From NCBI RefSeq assembly GCF_900188385.1, contig NZ_FZOI01000010.1, positions 1 to 64,000 on the forward strand: DNA of 64,000 bases, in the 5' to 3' direction. Below are positions 1 to 9,485 of this stretch, one piece after another. The position numbers and the translations under genes are program-made. The notes under the pieces are model-generated. The model saw nothing but the letters and a program-made list of their open reading frames with translations, was not told where the DNA came from and did not search any database. Positions within the stretch are counted from its first letter, which is position 1. Every line of letters begins with the position of its first letter. This DNA comes from Azospirillum sp. RU38E (GTDB lineage: Bacteria; Pseudomonadota; Alphaproteobacteria; Azospirillales; Azospirillaceae).

Positions 1-1179
1 TCCAACGCCAATTACACGCTGAGCGTGACGGGCTCGACGCTCAGCATCACGCCGGCGGCCTTGACGGTGACAGCCAACGCCGTCAGCCGGGTTTACGGCG
101 ATGCCGATCCCGCCTTGAGCTACAGCGTTGCCGGCCTGAAGCGCGGCGACAGCGCCACGGCGGTTCTGTCCGGCACCCTCGACCGGGCTGCCGGTGAGAA
201 TGTCGGTACCTACGCCATCAGCCAGGGCAGCCTCGCATCCAACGCGAATTACACGCTGAGCGTGACGGGCTCGACGCTCAGCATCACGCCGGCGGCCTTG
301 ACCGTAACGGCCAACGCCATCAGCCGGGTTTATGGCGATGCCGATCCGGCCTTGATCTACAGCGTTGCCGGCCTGAAGCGGGGTGACAGTGCGGCGGCCG
401 TGCTCTCCGGCGCCCTCGACCGGGTAGCAGGGGAGAATGTCGGCCTCTACGCCATCGGCCAGGGCAGCCTGATCGCCAATGCCAATTACACGATCCGTTA
501 CCAGGGTGCGGCCCTGACGATAACACCGGCCCTGCTGACCGTGGCGGTGGACAGTGTCAGCCGGGCGGCCGGTGTGGCCAACCCGGTTTTCACCGCCCGT
601 TATCAGGGGCTGGTGAATGGGGATGGCGTGGCCAGCCTGACGGGGCTGGCCTTTACCACCAGCGCTACGGTGGATTCCCCGGCGGGGGCCTATGCCATCA
701 AGGCTGGCGGCATCCGCAATGGCAATTACGACATCACCTATATCGATGGTCTGCTGACCGTTACCGGTGGCGGCAGCCTGCCGGCGGCGGTTGCCAATGT
801 CGCCCCGGTCACCACCATCACCCAGCTGCCGCAGACCCCCAGCGTGGCGAGTGCCACCGCCGCCTTGGCCAGCGTGGCAGCCCCAGTGGTGGCGAACGCG
901 GGCAGCATTACCACCGCCCCGGCGGGCCTCGCCAGCGGGGCAGGCACGACCGGCGGCAGCGGCAGCAATCCGCCCGCCGCCAGCATCAGCGCCGATGCCG
1001 CCTTGGCCGCCACCACCCAGGTGGTGCAATCGGCCTCCGGTTCCGCAGCGGATGAGGATTCCAAAACGGAGGAGATGATCCCCGGTCTGCTGGGCCAGCA
1101 GCGCCGCCTGCCGTCAGAGGCGCCGGAGGGTACCCCCGGCCTGGAACAGCAATTCCCCAACCTGGGGAGGGTATGGTGA
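1..1179 (+). CDS. MBG-repeat surface adhesin, C-terminal part (5' end outside window)
   Basis: The reading frame is open from base 1, so the start lies upstream. It encodes beta-rich MBG-type repeats (motif SRVYGDADPAL followed by VGTYAISQGSL and NANYTLSVTG). Two copies are almost identical in DNA with a period of 237 bases (79 residues); a third is diverged. After the repeats comes a Ser/Ala/Thr-rich low-complexity tail and a short C-terminus. MBG repeats are typical of large secreted, filamentous-hemagglutinin-like surface proteins, and a stalk or adhesin role is inferred. The stop overlaps the start of the following CHAT-protein gene by 7 bases, so the two are co-translated. The type of N-terminal secretion domain cannot be seen here. 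Confidence 0.8.
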   Translation, partial: SNANYTLSVTGSTLSITPAALTVTANAVSRVYGDADPALSYSVAGLKRGDSATAVLSGTLDRAAGENVGTYAISQGSLASNANYTLSVTGSTLSITPAALTVTANAISRVYGDADPALIYSVAGLKRGDSAAAVLSGALDRVAGENVGLYAIGQGSLIANANYTIRYQGAALTITPALLTVAVDSVSRAAGVANPVFTARYQGLVNGDGVASLTGLAFTTSATVDSPAGAYAIKAGGIRNGNYDITYIDGLLTVTGGGSLPAAVANVAPVTTITQLPQTPSVASATAALASVAAPVVANAGSITTAPAGLASGAGTTGGSGSNPPAASISADAALAATTQVVQSASGSAADEDSKTEEMIPGLLGQQRRLPSEAPEGTPGLEQQFPNLGRVW

Positions 1180-4100
1180 GCGTCTGGAAGGCAACCATCA
1201 CCGCCCTGGCCCTGCTGGCGCTGGGCGGCTGTGGCGGGCAGGCGGGCAAACCGGCCAACGGTACAGCGGCGGCCAAGGCCGATGCGCCCCTGCCCTTCGG
1301 CGCCAATGCCATTGGGGAGGAATGCCGCGCCATTCCCGCCACCGCCGATGGTGGCACGCGTCCGTTCGGCCTGTTCTGCGGGGCCTGGGAACAGGCCAGC
1401 GGTTCCATTGCCGTGACCGCCCTTTACGATCCGTTGCCCGAGGAACCTGCGGCCCGGCTGCGCCAACTGGCGGTGGAAGGTGGGCGCACCGGCTGGGCCG
1501 GATCGCTGGCCCAACGCGCCAATTGCCAGCCGGCCCAGCCCATCGCCCTGGCCGATGGCAGCAGCGCCCTGCTGGCCAATTGCCAGCTTCGCGAAGGCGG
1601 CTGGCCCTGGGTGGGCATCACCCTGGCGCGGGGAAAGCAGCTTTATCAGGCCGATGGTATCCCCGCCGTGGCCGATCTGCTGCTGGGCATGGCCGACCGG
1701 CTGGAAGGCAAGGGGGGCGAAGCCCCGACCGCCCGGATGCAGGATATCCAGGCGGCCCTGCGGGCAGCTTTGGGCGATGATGCGCTGCGCTTCGGGCGCG
1801 GCGATCTGAATGATTTCGAGCGGTTGAGCGAGCTGGGCCGGCTTTCCAACAGTGTGGAGGATTATGCCGCCGCCGAGGAGGCCTATCGTCGCGCGCTCGC
1901 CATCCAGACGCGGGCGTTGGGCGATGATAGCCCCGGTGCTGGCGACACGCTGATGGCCCTGGCACTGGAGGTCAGCAACCAGGGGCGGGGGGAGGAGGCC
2001 GACGGCCTGTTCCGCCGCGCCGATAGGCTGTTGCAGCAATCCTTCGACAAGGCGGCCCGCGCCCGGCTGGCCAGCTATATGGCTTTCCACGCCGCCAATA
2101 ACGGGGAGGAAAAGCGCGCACTCAGTCTCAGCCGTGATGCCAGCGCCACCCGGCGCGCCCTGGTGGATGATCTGGAAGATGCCGCCGGTGGCGGTGCCAA
2201 CCGCGCCGTGCTGGGCAGTCTGGCGGCGGCGCGCGGCGACCTGATCCATTCGCTGCTGCTGGAAGCCACCGTCTCCCTGCGCCTGAAGCAGTATGGGCTG
2301 GCAGAGGCGGCCGCGGCGGAGGCAGATCGGCTGTATCAGCGCACGCGCGGCCTGCCGCCCTGGTGGAACGCCCGTATCCTGGGCATCCACGGTCTGGCCC
2401 TGGCCGGGCGGGGGGATGTGGCGGGTGGGGCGGCCCTGCTGTCCAAGGCGGTGGCATCGAACCGGCAATTGTTCGGCCAGGGCTGGCCTGTCGCCTCGGC
2501 GATGCTGGAACTGGGCCGGGTCTATGCCCAGGCGGGCCAGGATGCGGCGGCGGCCAGCATCTACCGCGAAGGGCTGGCCATGGTACGCGATCTGCCGGGT
2601 GGCGCGCCGCTGCCGCTGGACCGCATCATGCCCTATCTGGCGGTGCTGGACCGGCTGGCAGCGGCGGACCCCGCCGCCCGTCCGGCCCTGAATGCAGAGA
2701 TGTTTCTGGCCGTGCAGCAGGTACGCGAAGGGGTGGTGGGACAGACCATCACCCGTGCTGCCACCCGCTTTGCCACCGCTGACCCCGCCGTGGCCGATCT
2801 GGTGCGCCAGCAGCAAGATGCCGTGCGCGAGCGCGACCGGCTGCGCATTGAGGCGGCGGCGGAAACCGCCAAGCCAGACAGCCAGCGCGACCGGGCACGC
2901 GAAGCGACCCTGCTGAAACAGTTAGAGGCGGCAGCAACATCGGCCCAGGCGCTGGAACGCCAGCTTCAGGCGGCCTTCCCCAACTATGCCCGCCTGTCGC
3001 GTGCGGCCCCGGTAGCCCCGGCGGATTTGTCCGCCTTGCTGCGGGCGGATGAGGCGGTGATCTATCATGTGTTCGGCAGCGAGGGCGGCTTCGGCTTCGT
3101 GGTGCGGCGGGACGGGGTGACGGCCTTCCCGGTTTCCCTCTCCCGCGCGGCGCTGGAAGAGCGGGTGGCCAGCCTGCGCCGGGGCCTGACCCCGCGGGCC
3201 GGTGCCCTGCCGCCGTTCGATCTGGCGCTTTCCCATGATCTTTATCGCCGGCTGCTGGGGCCGGCGGAGGGGGCGTTGCAGGGCGCCAGATCACTGGTCT
3301 TCGTGCCCACCGCCGCCCTGCTCAGCCTGCCGCCGGCTTTGCTGGTGTCGGCACCGGGGGATGCAGGGGACTATGCCGGGGCGGCCTGGCTGATCCGGGA
3401 CCGGTCGGTATCGGTGGTTCCCTCCATCCCGGCCCTGGTGGCGCTGCAACGGCTGGCGGCGCGTCCGGCAGCCCCCAAACCCTTTATCGGCTTCGCCGCC
3501 CCGCCCTTCCAGGGGACCAAGGGGGGCAATGGCATGGCCGCCCTGGCGCAAAGCTGCCGCACCGATGCGGTGATGGACCCGGCCCTGCTGCGCGCGCTTA
3601 CCCCCTTGCCGGAAACGGCGGATGAGGTGCGGCAGGTGGGGGGCAAGCTGGGTGCAGTCCCGGCCGATATCCTGACCGGGGCCGCTGTCACCAAGGCGGC
3701 GGTGCGCGACCGGGGCTTGGGCGATTACCGGGTGATCTATTTCGCCACCCATGGGCTGTTGCCCGGCGAACTGCGCTGCCAGACCCAGCCGGGTCTGGCG
3801 CTGGCCCCACCCGCCAGCCGCCCGGCCAGTGCTGCCGATGATGGCTTGCTGACGGCATCGGATATTGCCTTGCTGCGCCTGAAAGCTGATCTTGTGGTGC
3901 TGTCGGCCTGCAACACGGCGGGCGGTGATGCCAGGCTGGGCGGAGAGGCCCTCTCCGGTCTGGCGGAATCCTTCTTCTTTGCCGGGGCCCGGTCGCTGTT
4001 GGTCACGCATTGGCAGGTGCCTTCCCTGCCCACCGTACGGCTGATGACCGGGCTGTTCGACCGGGCGGCGGCGCAGGGGGACTTGGCCGGTGCCCTGGCC

Positions 4101-4208
4101 GCCGCCCAACGCGCCATGGTGGCCCAGCCGGCCAGCGCCCACCCGTTCAACTGGGCGGCCTTCACCCTGGTGGGGGCCGCCGGTCCCGCCCACGCTGCCG
4201 GAGAATGA
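1173..4208 (+). CDS. TPR-CHAT domain lipoprotein (caspase-like protease candidate)
   Basis: 1011 residues. The N-terminus is a lipoprotein signal (LALLALGGC lipobox, Cys about residue 21). Residues about 190-520 contain TPR-like repeats (for example EDYAAAEEAYRRALAIQTRALG). The C-terminal third is a CHAT domain with the His of FATHG (H860) and the Cys of LSACNT (C913), the expected catalytic dyad of this caspase-like family. The start follows GGGGAGGG and overlaps the adhesin stop; the stop overlaps the next gene in ATGA. CHAT proteins fused to TPRs are known proteases or protease-like modules; processing of the neighbouring MBG adhesin is inferred from the operon, not shown. The lipobox places it in the envelope. 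Confidence 0.85.
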   Translation: MVSVWKATITALALLALGGCGGQAGKPANGTAAAKADAPLPFGANAIGEECRAIPATADGGTRPFGLFCGAWEQASGSIAVTALYDPLPEEPAARLRQLAVEGGRTGWAGSLAQRANCQPAQPIALADGSSALLANCQLREGGWPWVGITLARGKQLYQADGIPAVADLLLGMADRLEGKGGEAPTARMQDIQAALRAALGDDALRFGRGDLNDFERLSELGRLSNSVEDYAAAEEAYRRALAIQTRALGDDSPGAGDTLMALALEVSNQGRGEEADGLFRRADRLLQQSFDKAARARLASYMAFHAANNGEEKRALSLSRDASATRRALVDDLEDAAGGGANRAVLGSLAAARGDLIHSLLLEATVSLRLKQYGLAEAAAAEADRLYQRTRGLPPWWNARILGIHGLALAGRGDVAGGAALLSKAVASNRQLFGQGWPVASAMLELGRVYAQAGQDAAAASIYREGLAMVRDLPGGAPLPLDRIMPYLAVLDRLAAADPAARPALNAEMFLAVQQVREGVVGQTITRAATRFATADPAVADLVRQQQDAVRERDRLRIEAAAETAKPDSQRDRAREATLLKQLEAAATSAQALERQLQAAFPNYARLSRAAPVAPADLSALLRADEAVIYHVFGSEGGFGFVVRRDGVTAFPVSLSRAALEERVASLRRGLTPRAGALPPFDLALSHDLYRRLLGPAEGALQGARSLVFVPTAALLSLPPALLVSAPGDAGDYAGAAWLIRDRSVSVVPSIPALVALQRLAARPAAPKPFIGFAAPPFQGTKGGNGMAALAQSCRTDAVMDPALLRALTPLPETADEVRQVGGKLGAVPADILTGAAVTKAAVRDRGLGDYRVIYFATHGLLPGELRCQTQPGLALAPPASRPASAADDGLLTASDIALLRLKADLVVLSACNTAGGDARLGGEALSGLAESFFFAGARSLLVTHWQVPSLPTVRLMTGLFDRAAAQGDLAGALAAAQRAMVAQPASAHPFNWAAFTLVGAAGPAHAAGE

Positions 4209-4897
4209 TGATGCTGCACCGTCTTTCCGTCGCCCTTGCCGCCCTGCTGCTGGTGCCCGCCGCCCTGGCAGGCTCGCTGGTGCTGGTGGACGCGCGCGGG
4301 GTGGCGATGGCGCCCGGCACCCTGGTGCCGGATGACAAGCCCCTCACCCTGCCCGATGGTGCGCAGATGGTGCTGATCGCCGAAGATGGCAGCCAGATCA
4401 CCCTGCGCGGCCCCTTCACCGGCATTCCCGCCAAGGCCGCCGGCAGCCAGGGCGGCACGGTACAGGCCTTGGCGGACCTGATGGGCGCGCGGGCCGCCGA
4501 TACTAGCGCGCTGGGGGCGGCGCGGGATGCTGGCCAGCCGGTGCCCCTGCCGGACCCCTGGCTGATTGATGCCGCTGCCTCTGGTTCCGGCTGTCTGCGA
4601 CCCGGCCATACTCTGGTTTTGTGGCGGGCCGCCGCGCAGAAGCAGCAGAGCCTGACCCTGATGCCGGCCGACCGCAGCTGGACCGCCAATGCTACTTGGC
4701 CGGCGGGGGAACAGCGGCTGGCCCTGCCCGAACTGCCGGTGCAGGAAGGCGCCACCTTCCTGCTGGAGCTGGATGGCAATGCGGCGGCCATCACCTTCCA
4801 CCATCTGCCCGATGCGGTGACGACACGGAAGATGGTGGGCGGCTGGCTGCTGGCACGGGGCTGCGACCGGCAGGCGCAGGCCCTGCTGAAGGGTTGA
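4205..4897 (+). CDS. exported protein of unknown function, weakly FecR-like
   Basis: 230 residues. Of three tandem ATG codons at 4205-4213 the first overlaps the CHAT gene stop (ATGA), which favours translational coupling. A clear signal peptide (MMMLHRLSVALAALLLVPAA) is followed by a short segment, MVLIAEDGSQITLRGPFTG, resembling the beta-hairpin of FecR-type domains. The rest is not recognised. It contains two Cys (about residues 125 and 220) that could form a disulfide in the periplasm. Its position as third gene after the adhesin and CHAT lipoprotein suggests an accessory role in the same surface system; this is inference. Confidence 0.65.
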   Translation: MMMLHRLSVALAALLLVPAALAGSLVLVDARGVAMAPGTLVPDDKPLTLPDGAQMVLIAEDGSQITLRGPFTGIPAKAAGSQGGTVQALADLMGARAADTSALGAARDAGQPVPLPDPWLIDAAASGSGCLRPGHTLVLWRAAAQKQQSLTLMPADRSWTANATWPAGEQRLALPELPVQEGATFLLELDGNAAAITFHHLPDAVTTRKMVGGWLLARGCDRQAQALLKG

Positions 4898-4944
4898 TCT
4901 TGCCGGCACGGGGATGGCGTGCCAATTGACGGGCTGAGGATGGG

Positions 4945-5442
4945 ATGATCCCTGCATGGGATCGGGAAAGGGTTGATGCGATGTCGGGCGGGATTTTAAA
5001 TCGGAAGTTCGTGGCCACGGGCAAGCAGATCTTCGCCACCGGTGACCGGGGCGAACATATGTATCTGGTGCAGTCGGGCCGTGTCCGCCTGTGGCGGGGG
5101 GAACCGGAACATCCGGTGGTGCTGGCGGAGGTGGGGCCGAACTGCCTGTTCGGTGAAATGGCCCTGATCGACGACGGCACCCGGTCCGCCTCGGCCACGG
5201 CCATCGAAGATACGGTGCTGATCATCATTTCGGGGGAGAAGGTGCGGGCCCGGCTGGCCGATGCCGACCCGTTCGTCGCCTCCATCGTCCGCATCCTGGC
5301 CCGCAACCTGCGCGCCTCCAACAGCCAGTTGGAAGATATGATGAGCCAGATGCTGGCCGTCACCGCCATCAAATCCCGCGAGATCAGTCCCAATGAGGAT
5401 GTGGCGATGCTGGCGGAAGCCGATGAAGGGACGGCAGGGTAA
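4945..5442 (+). CDS. cyclic nucleotide-binding domain protein without DNA-binding domain
   Basis: 165 residues, almost entirely one Crp-type cyclic-nucleotide-binding beta-roll: GDRGEHMYLVQSGRVRLWRG, then GPNCLFGEMALIDDGTRSASATA, which matches the phosphate-binding cassette (FGExAL and RxAxA). No helix-turn-helix follows, so it is a stand-alone sensor rather than a Crp/Fnr regulator. An alternative start at 4981 has GGGAAAGGG upstream at good spacing and would give a 153-residue protein; the choice is open. It is the last gene in the rightward group and ends 2 bases before the convergent lacI-type gene. Partner unknown. Confidence 0.75.
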   Translation: MIPAWDRERVDAMSGGILNRKFVATGKQIFATGDRGEHMYLVQSGRVRLWRGEPEHPVVLAEVGPNCLFGEMALIDDGTRSASATAIEDTVLIIISGEKVRARLADADPFVASIVRILARNLRASNSQLEDMMSQMLAVTAIKSREISPNEDVAMLAEADEGTAG

Positions 5443-5444
5443 GG

Positions 5445-6476
5445 TCACCCCACCCGCCGGCAAGACCCCCGCACCACCAGCCGTGTCGGGATGATGGTCT
5501 GGTCGATGGGGCGGTCTTCCATCAGGCGCAGCAGGTTTTCCACCAGCAGCCGGCCAGCGGCCTCGGTATCCTGCCGGACGGTGGTCAGTGGCGGGTTGGT
5601 GTAAAGGGCTGCCTGGATATCGTCGAAACCGACGATGGACAGGTCACCCGGCACCGTCAGGCCCCGGTCACGCGCGCCATGCAGGGCGCCGATGGCCAGC
5701 AGGTCGCAGGCGGCGAAAATCGCATCCAGCGGGCGGCCCCGGTCCAGCAGCGCCAGGGCGGCGCGGTGGCCATCCTGTTCCGATGCCTCCGCATCCAGGC
5801 GCAGGGCAGGGTCGGCGGTCAGCCCCGCCTGTTCCAGCGCCAGCAGATAGCCCCGGTGCCGGTCGCGGAATTCCGGGCAATTCTCTGAAATATCGCCGAT
5901 AAAGCCGATATGTCGCCGCCCGGCGGCGATCAGGTGGGCCACTGCTTCCTGCGCACCCTGCACATTATCGGACCCGATGAAATGCCCCGGCTGCCCCGGC
6001 AGCACCGGGCCCCAGGTGATATGGGGTATCCCCGCCTCGTCCAGCCGGGCGATGCGGGCGATGTAGCTGGGGTAATCGCCATAGCCCAGAAAGATGATGC
6101 CGTCGGCGCGTTTGGAGGCGGCATAATCGGCATTGCCCTCCCCGCTCTGCTGCTGGAACGATACCAGCAGATCATAGCCATGGCGCGCGGCGGCACGGGT
6201 GACGCTGGACAACATGGCCAGGAAGAAGGGGTTGATCAGGCTGTCGGACGTGCCGGGATCTTCATAGATCAGCAGCGCCAGCGTGTTGGTCTTCTGGGAG
6301 CGCAGGTTGCGCGCATTCACATCGACCTTGTAATTCAGCTGCCGGGCTGCGCGTTCCACCTTCAGCCTGGTATCCTCGCTGACCATGCTGTCATGGCGCA
6401 GCGCGCGCGACACGGTGGACTGGGAGACCCCCGCCAGTTCGGCAATATCAAATGAGGTCGGCCGTTTTGCCCGCAT
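5445..6476 (-). CDS. LacI-family transcriptional regulator
   Basis: 343 residues from the ATG at 6476, which places the LacI helix-turn-helix at the N-terminus (SFDIAELAGVSQSTVSRALR) as usual; the frame extends further upstream but that extension is not LacI-like. The remainder is a periplasmic-binding-protein-like effector domain (DGIIFLGYGDYP, HFIGSDNVQGAQEAVAHL, LSIVGFDDIQAALYTNPPL). Family members bind a sugar or derivative and repress linked genes. It lies 83 bases downstream of, and on the same strand as, the sodium/solute symporter gene, so it probably controls that transporter; the ligand is unknown. Confidence 0.9.
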   Translation of the reverse strand: MRAKRPTSFDIAELAGVSQSTVSRALRHDSMVSEDTRLKVERAARQLNYKVDVNARNLRSQKTNTLALLIYEDPGTSDSLINPFFLAMLSSVTRAAARHGYDLLVSFQQQSGEGNADYAASKRADGIIFLGYGDYPSYIARIARLDEAGIPHITWGPVLPGQPGHFIGSDNVQGAQEAVAHLIAAGRRHIGFIGDISENCPEFRDRHRGYLLALEQAGLTADPALRLDAEASEQDGHRAALALLDRGRPLDAIFAACDLLAIGALHGARDRGLTVPGDLSIVGFDDIQAALYTNPPLTTVRQDTEAAGRLLVENLLRLMEDRPIDQTIIPTRLVVRGSCRRVG

Positions 6477-6559
6477 TGTGCTTCCGGCGCTGGGTTGCTG
6501 ACCGGCGGCAGGATAGCGGACGGGTACCCAGGCTGGCAATTCTCCCCATGCGCGATCCA

Positions 6560-8146
6560 TCAGCGGAAATTCCACACGATAACCGCCGTCAGGGCCAGCA
6601 GGGCCGCCGCCAGTACCCGGTAATTGCGCCAGAAGGGTTCACCGGCCAGCCGGGCGCTTTCTTCCCGATAAAAGGCCGGGGTCCAGATCATGCCCGCACT
6701 CTTGGCCGCCGGGTCAGGGGCGGTCGCCAGACTGCCCACCACCAGGGCCAGGGTGCAGGCCAGGAACAGCAAGGGCGCGATATAGAGGAAATGGATCGTA
6801 AACAGCCCCTGCACTGGCACGGCCAGGAACAGGGCGATGCCGGCCACCACACCGGTGGCGATACAGGCAATGGCCCCGGCGGCATTGGCCCGGCGCCAGA
6901 ACAGCCCCACCAGATAAAGCGCCATCACCGGCGGCACGGCATAGGCGATGATGATCTGCAGATATTGCCAGAGTGAGCCGAACCGTTCGATCTGCGGTGC
7001 CCACAGCACCGACGCCACGGCCATGACCAGTGTCACCACCCGCCCGATGCGCACCAGCGCCCGGTTGGACAGGCTGGGCCAGCGGCGCAGCACGAAATCC
7101 ATGGTGAACAGGGTGGAGGCGGAATTATAGGTGGACGCGATGGAGGACATCAGTGCGGCCATGAAGCCCGCCACCGCAATGCCGGCCAGCCCAGCCGGCA
7201 GCAGGTTCAACAGCAGGGTGGGATACACCATGTCCGGGCTTTCCAGGCCGGGATAGAGCAGGATGGCCGCCGTGCCCGGCAGCACCATCAAGAACAGCAC
7301 CGGCAGTTTCAGAAAGCCGGCGAACAGGCTGCCCCAGCGGCCGTGATTCTCGTCCTTGGCGGTCAGCACCCGCTGCACCATGAACTGGTTGGTACACCAG
7401 AAATAGAAGCCCAGCAGCGGCACCCCGGTCAGCAGGCCCAGCCAGGGCAGGGTGGGATCATCCAGCGGGCGGATCAGTGATAGTTTCGCCGGATCGACCG
7501 CCGCCATCACCCGGTCCCAGCCGCCGGCAGCGGCGAAGGTCTTCACCGCGATGATCATCGACGCGCCCAGCAGCAGCAGCGCCTGGATCACCTCTGTATA
7601 GATCACCGCCCGCAGACCACCGGCGATGGTGTAGATGCCGGCCGACAGGGCCAGCCCGATGACGATCTGCCAGAGTGGCACATCGGGCAGCAGCAGCTTG
7701 AACAGCAGGGCCCCGCCATAAAGCGCGCTGGACGTATCGACAACAATGTTCAGAAACAGCGTCAGACCGGAGAAATAGAGCCGGGCCGTGCCATTATACC
7801 GCCGCTCCAGATATTCCGGCAGCGTATAGACGCGGGAGCGGAGCAGGAAGGGCAGGAAGAAGATGCTGAAAAAGACCAGCACCACCGCCGCCATCCATTC
7901 ATAATTATAAACGGAAATGCCGGTGCCATAGGCGGCACCCGCCAGCCCGATCAGGGTGGTGGAGGAGATGTTGGAGGCCAGCAGCGCCAAGCCGATCACC
8001 GGCCAGGTACAGCCGCGCGAGGCCAGGAAGAAATCCTCCGTCGTCGCTCGCCGCCGCGTCAGCAACAGGCCGAACGCGATGATGGCGATCAGATAGGCGG
8101 CGATGACGGCATAATCCAGCGTCGCCAGACCGTTGATGGGCGGCAT
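6560..8146 (-). CDS. sodium/solute symporter (SSS family), probable sugar uptake
   Basis: 528 residues with about 14 hydrophobic segments and SSS-family features, including an N-terminal segment with SNISSTTLIGLAGAAYGTG, the core GGLRAVIYTEVIQALLLLG and SSIASTYNSASTLFTMDF. These match SGLT-like sodium-coupled carriers. The start is preceded by GGGGGAGAGG at ideal distance. Linkage to a LacI regulator suggests a carbohydrate or related substrate, taken up with Na+ across the inner membrane. No catabolic enzyme for such a substrate lies next to it. Confidence 0.88.
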   Translation of the reverse strand: MPPINGLATLDYAVIAAYLIAIIAFGLLLTRRRATTEDFFLASRGCTWPVIGLALLASNISSTTLIGLAGAAYGTGISVYNYEWMAAVVLVFFSIFFLPFLLRSRVYTLPEYLERRYNGTARLYFSGLTLFLNIVVDTSSALYGGALLFKLLLPDVPLWQIVIGLALSAGIYTIAGGLRAVIYTEVIQALLLLGASMIIAVKTFAAAGGWDRVMAAVDPAKLSLIRPLDDPTLPWLGLLTGVPLLGFYFWCTNQFMVQRVLTAKDENHGRWGSLFAGFLKLPVLFLMVLPGTAAILLYPGLESPDMVYPTLLLNLLPAGLAGIAVAGFMAALMSSIASTYNSASTLFTMDFVLRRWPSLSNRALVRIGRVVTLVMAVASVLWAPQIERFGSLWQYLQIIIAYAVPPVMALYLVGLFWRRANAAGAIACIATGVVAGIALFLAVPVQGLFTIHFLYIAPLLFLACTLALVVGSLATAPDPAAKSAGMIWTPAFYREESARLAGEPFWRNYRVLAAALLALTAVIVWNFR

Positions 8147-8179
8147 CCTCTCCCCCTTGGACCTTCATTACCAGCGGCT

Positions 8180-8210
8180 TGTCAGATGCCGCCCTTGCCG
8201 CCATCTGACA
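8180..8210. promoter_or_regulatory. 9-bp inverted repeat between symporter and diguanylate cyclase genes
   Basis: TGTCAGATG and CATCTGACA are perfect complements separated by 13 bases. There is no T-tract on either side, so a classical terminator is unlikely. It lies 34 bases upstream of the symporter start and could be an operator for the linked LacI-type regulator or a 3' stem of the cyclase transcript. Function undecided. Confidence 0.4.
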
Positions 8211-8252
8211 GGGCTTTGCCCCGGCACCCAAGAAGAATTCGTATGCAGTGGC

Positions 8253-9485
8253 TCAGCCGCGCACCACCGACAGGCCAGGCACGGCGATGCGGATATTGTC
8301 GCGGCCGGCATGTTTGGCGGCGTAGAGCGCCTGATCGGCCCGTTCCAGCAGGTCTCTCTCGTCCCGGTCATCATGCTGCCACGCGGCCACGCCGATGCTG
8401 GCGGTGATGCGCACGGGCCGCCCGTCCGGGGCGTAGACCACCAGTTCCGCCAGCACGGCCCGCAGCCGTTCCGCCACGGTGACGGCGGTGCCAATATCGC
8501 TGTCCGGCAGCAGCACGGCAAATTCCTCCCCGCCGACGCGGGCGGCCAGATCGCTGGGGCGCAGTGACGTGGTCATCCGCGCTGCCGCCTCCATCAGCAC
8601 CAGATCGCCGGTCGCATGGCCATAGGTGTCATTGACCTGCTTGAAATAATCCAGATCCAGCACCACCAGGGCGCCCGCCGTCCCATGGCGGCGATGCTGG
8701 GCCAGATTCTGCCGCAGCCTTTCCTGGAACTGCCGCCGGTTGGCCAGCCCGGTCAGCGGGTCGAGGGCGGCCAGACGCGACAGCCTTTCATTGGCGGCCA
8801 GCAATTCCGCCCGAATCTGCGTCAAGGCGGCGGCCTGGGCCTTGCTGCGCCGGGCAATCCCCCGGTTCCGCCGCACCAGCCGCCATTCCGACAGCAGCGT
8901 GTTGTTCACCATCAACACGCCCACCCACATGACAAGCATGTAAAGCAGGGAGAAAAAGGCCATGACGGCAGCAGTCGGCCCGTCGAAAATCTCCAGCGCG
9001 AACAGCGCATGGCTGGTGGCGATCGGCCCCACCAGGGCCAGCAGCGCCATCGGCATGGCGCCCAGATTATGCGAGGCGGCGGCCGAAATGCCGGTGGGCA
9101 CCAGATAAATCAGGCTGACCACCATCACACTGGCTCCATCCCGGGGCAGCCAGGGCAGGGTGCCCCATAGGAGGCCGGTCAGCAGGAAATTCCACAGATT
9201 GCCGCGCTGCCAGCGGCCCACCGCCGTGCGATTCGCCGTTTGCGGCAACAATCCGCGTGCCGTGAATATCCGGTACAGGGATACCAGCCAGATCGCCGCC
9301 GCCCAGGAAAGCAGGGCGATCAGATGCAGGGATTGCGCCAATGCCAATGTCAGGGCACTGGCCACGGTCACCTGGGTCAGCCCGCCGGCAATTTGGGAGC
9401 GTGCGCACATGGCAATGGCACTGGGTGACTTCGACCGTATGTCAAGCCGTCCCATCAATCGCCGATACTTGCCATTTAGCAGCAT
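8253..9485 (-). CDS. membrane-anchored diguanylate cyclase (GGDEF)
   Basis: 410 residues. The N-terminal half has about six hydrophobic segments, followed by a short helix linker and a GGDEF domain. The active-site signature is GGEEF at residues 318-322, which is catalytically competent, and an RPSD product-inhibition site sits five residues before it (309-312). It makes c-di-GMP from two GTP at the cytoplasmic face, with feedback inhibition expected. The sensory signal of the membrane part is unknown. An alternative start a few codons in (before GRLDIRSKS) is possible. The neighbouring symporter gene is separated by a hairpin, so co-transcription is not clear. Confidence 0.9.
   Translation of the reverse strand: MLLNGKYRRLMGRLDIRSKSPSAIAMCARSQIAGGLTQVTVASALTLALAQSLHLIALLSWAAAIWLVSLYRIFTARGLLPQTANRTAVGRWQRGNLWNFLLTGLLWGTLPWLPRDGASVMVVSLIYLVPTGISAAASHNLGAMPMALLALVGPIATSHALFALEIFDGPTAAVMAFFSLLYMLVMWVGVLMVNNTLLSEWRLVRRNRGIARRSKAQAAALTQIRAELLAANERLSRLAALDPLTGLANRRQFQERLRQNLAQHRRHGTAGALVVLDLDYFKQVNDTYGHATGDLVLMEAAARMTTSLRPSDLAARVGGEEFAVLLPDSDIGTAVTVAERLRAVLAELVVYAPDGRPVRITASIGVAAWQHDDRDERDLLERADQALYAAKHAGRDNIRIAVPGLSVVRG

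Noticed and set aside
25-500. Direct repeats as a possible CRISPR array
   Set aside because: The repeat period is 237 bases, in frame, and encodes MBG protein repeats.
738-2816. Long minus-strand open frame (692 codons) across the adhesin and CHAT genes
   Set aside because: Antisense shadow of GC-rich codons; the plus-strand proteins have clear domains and this one has none.
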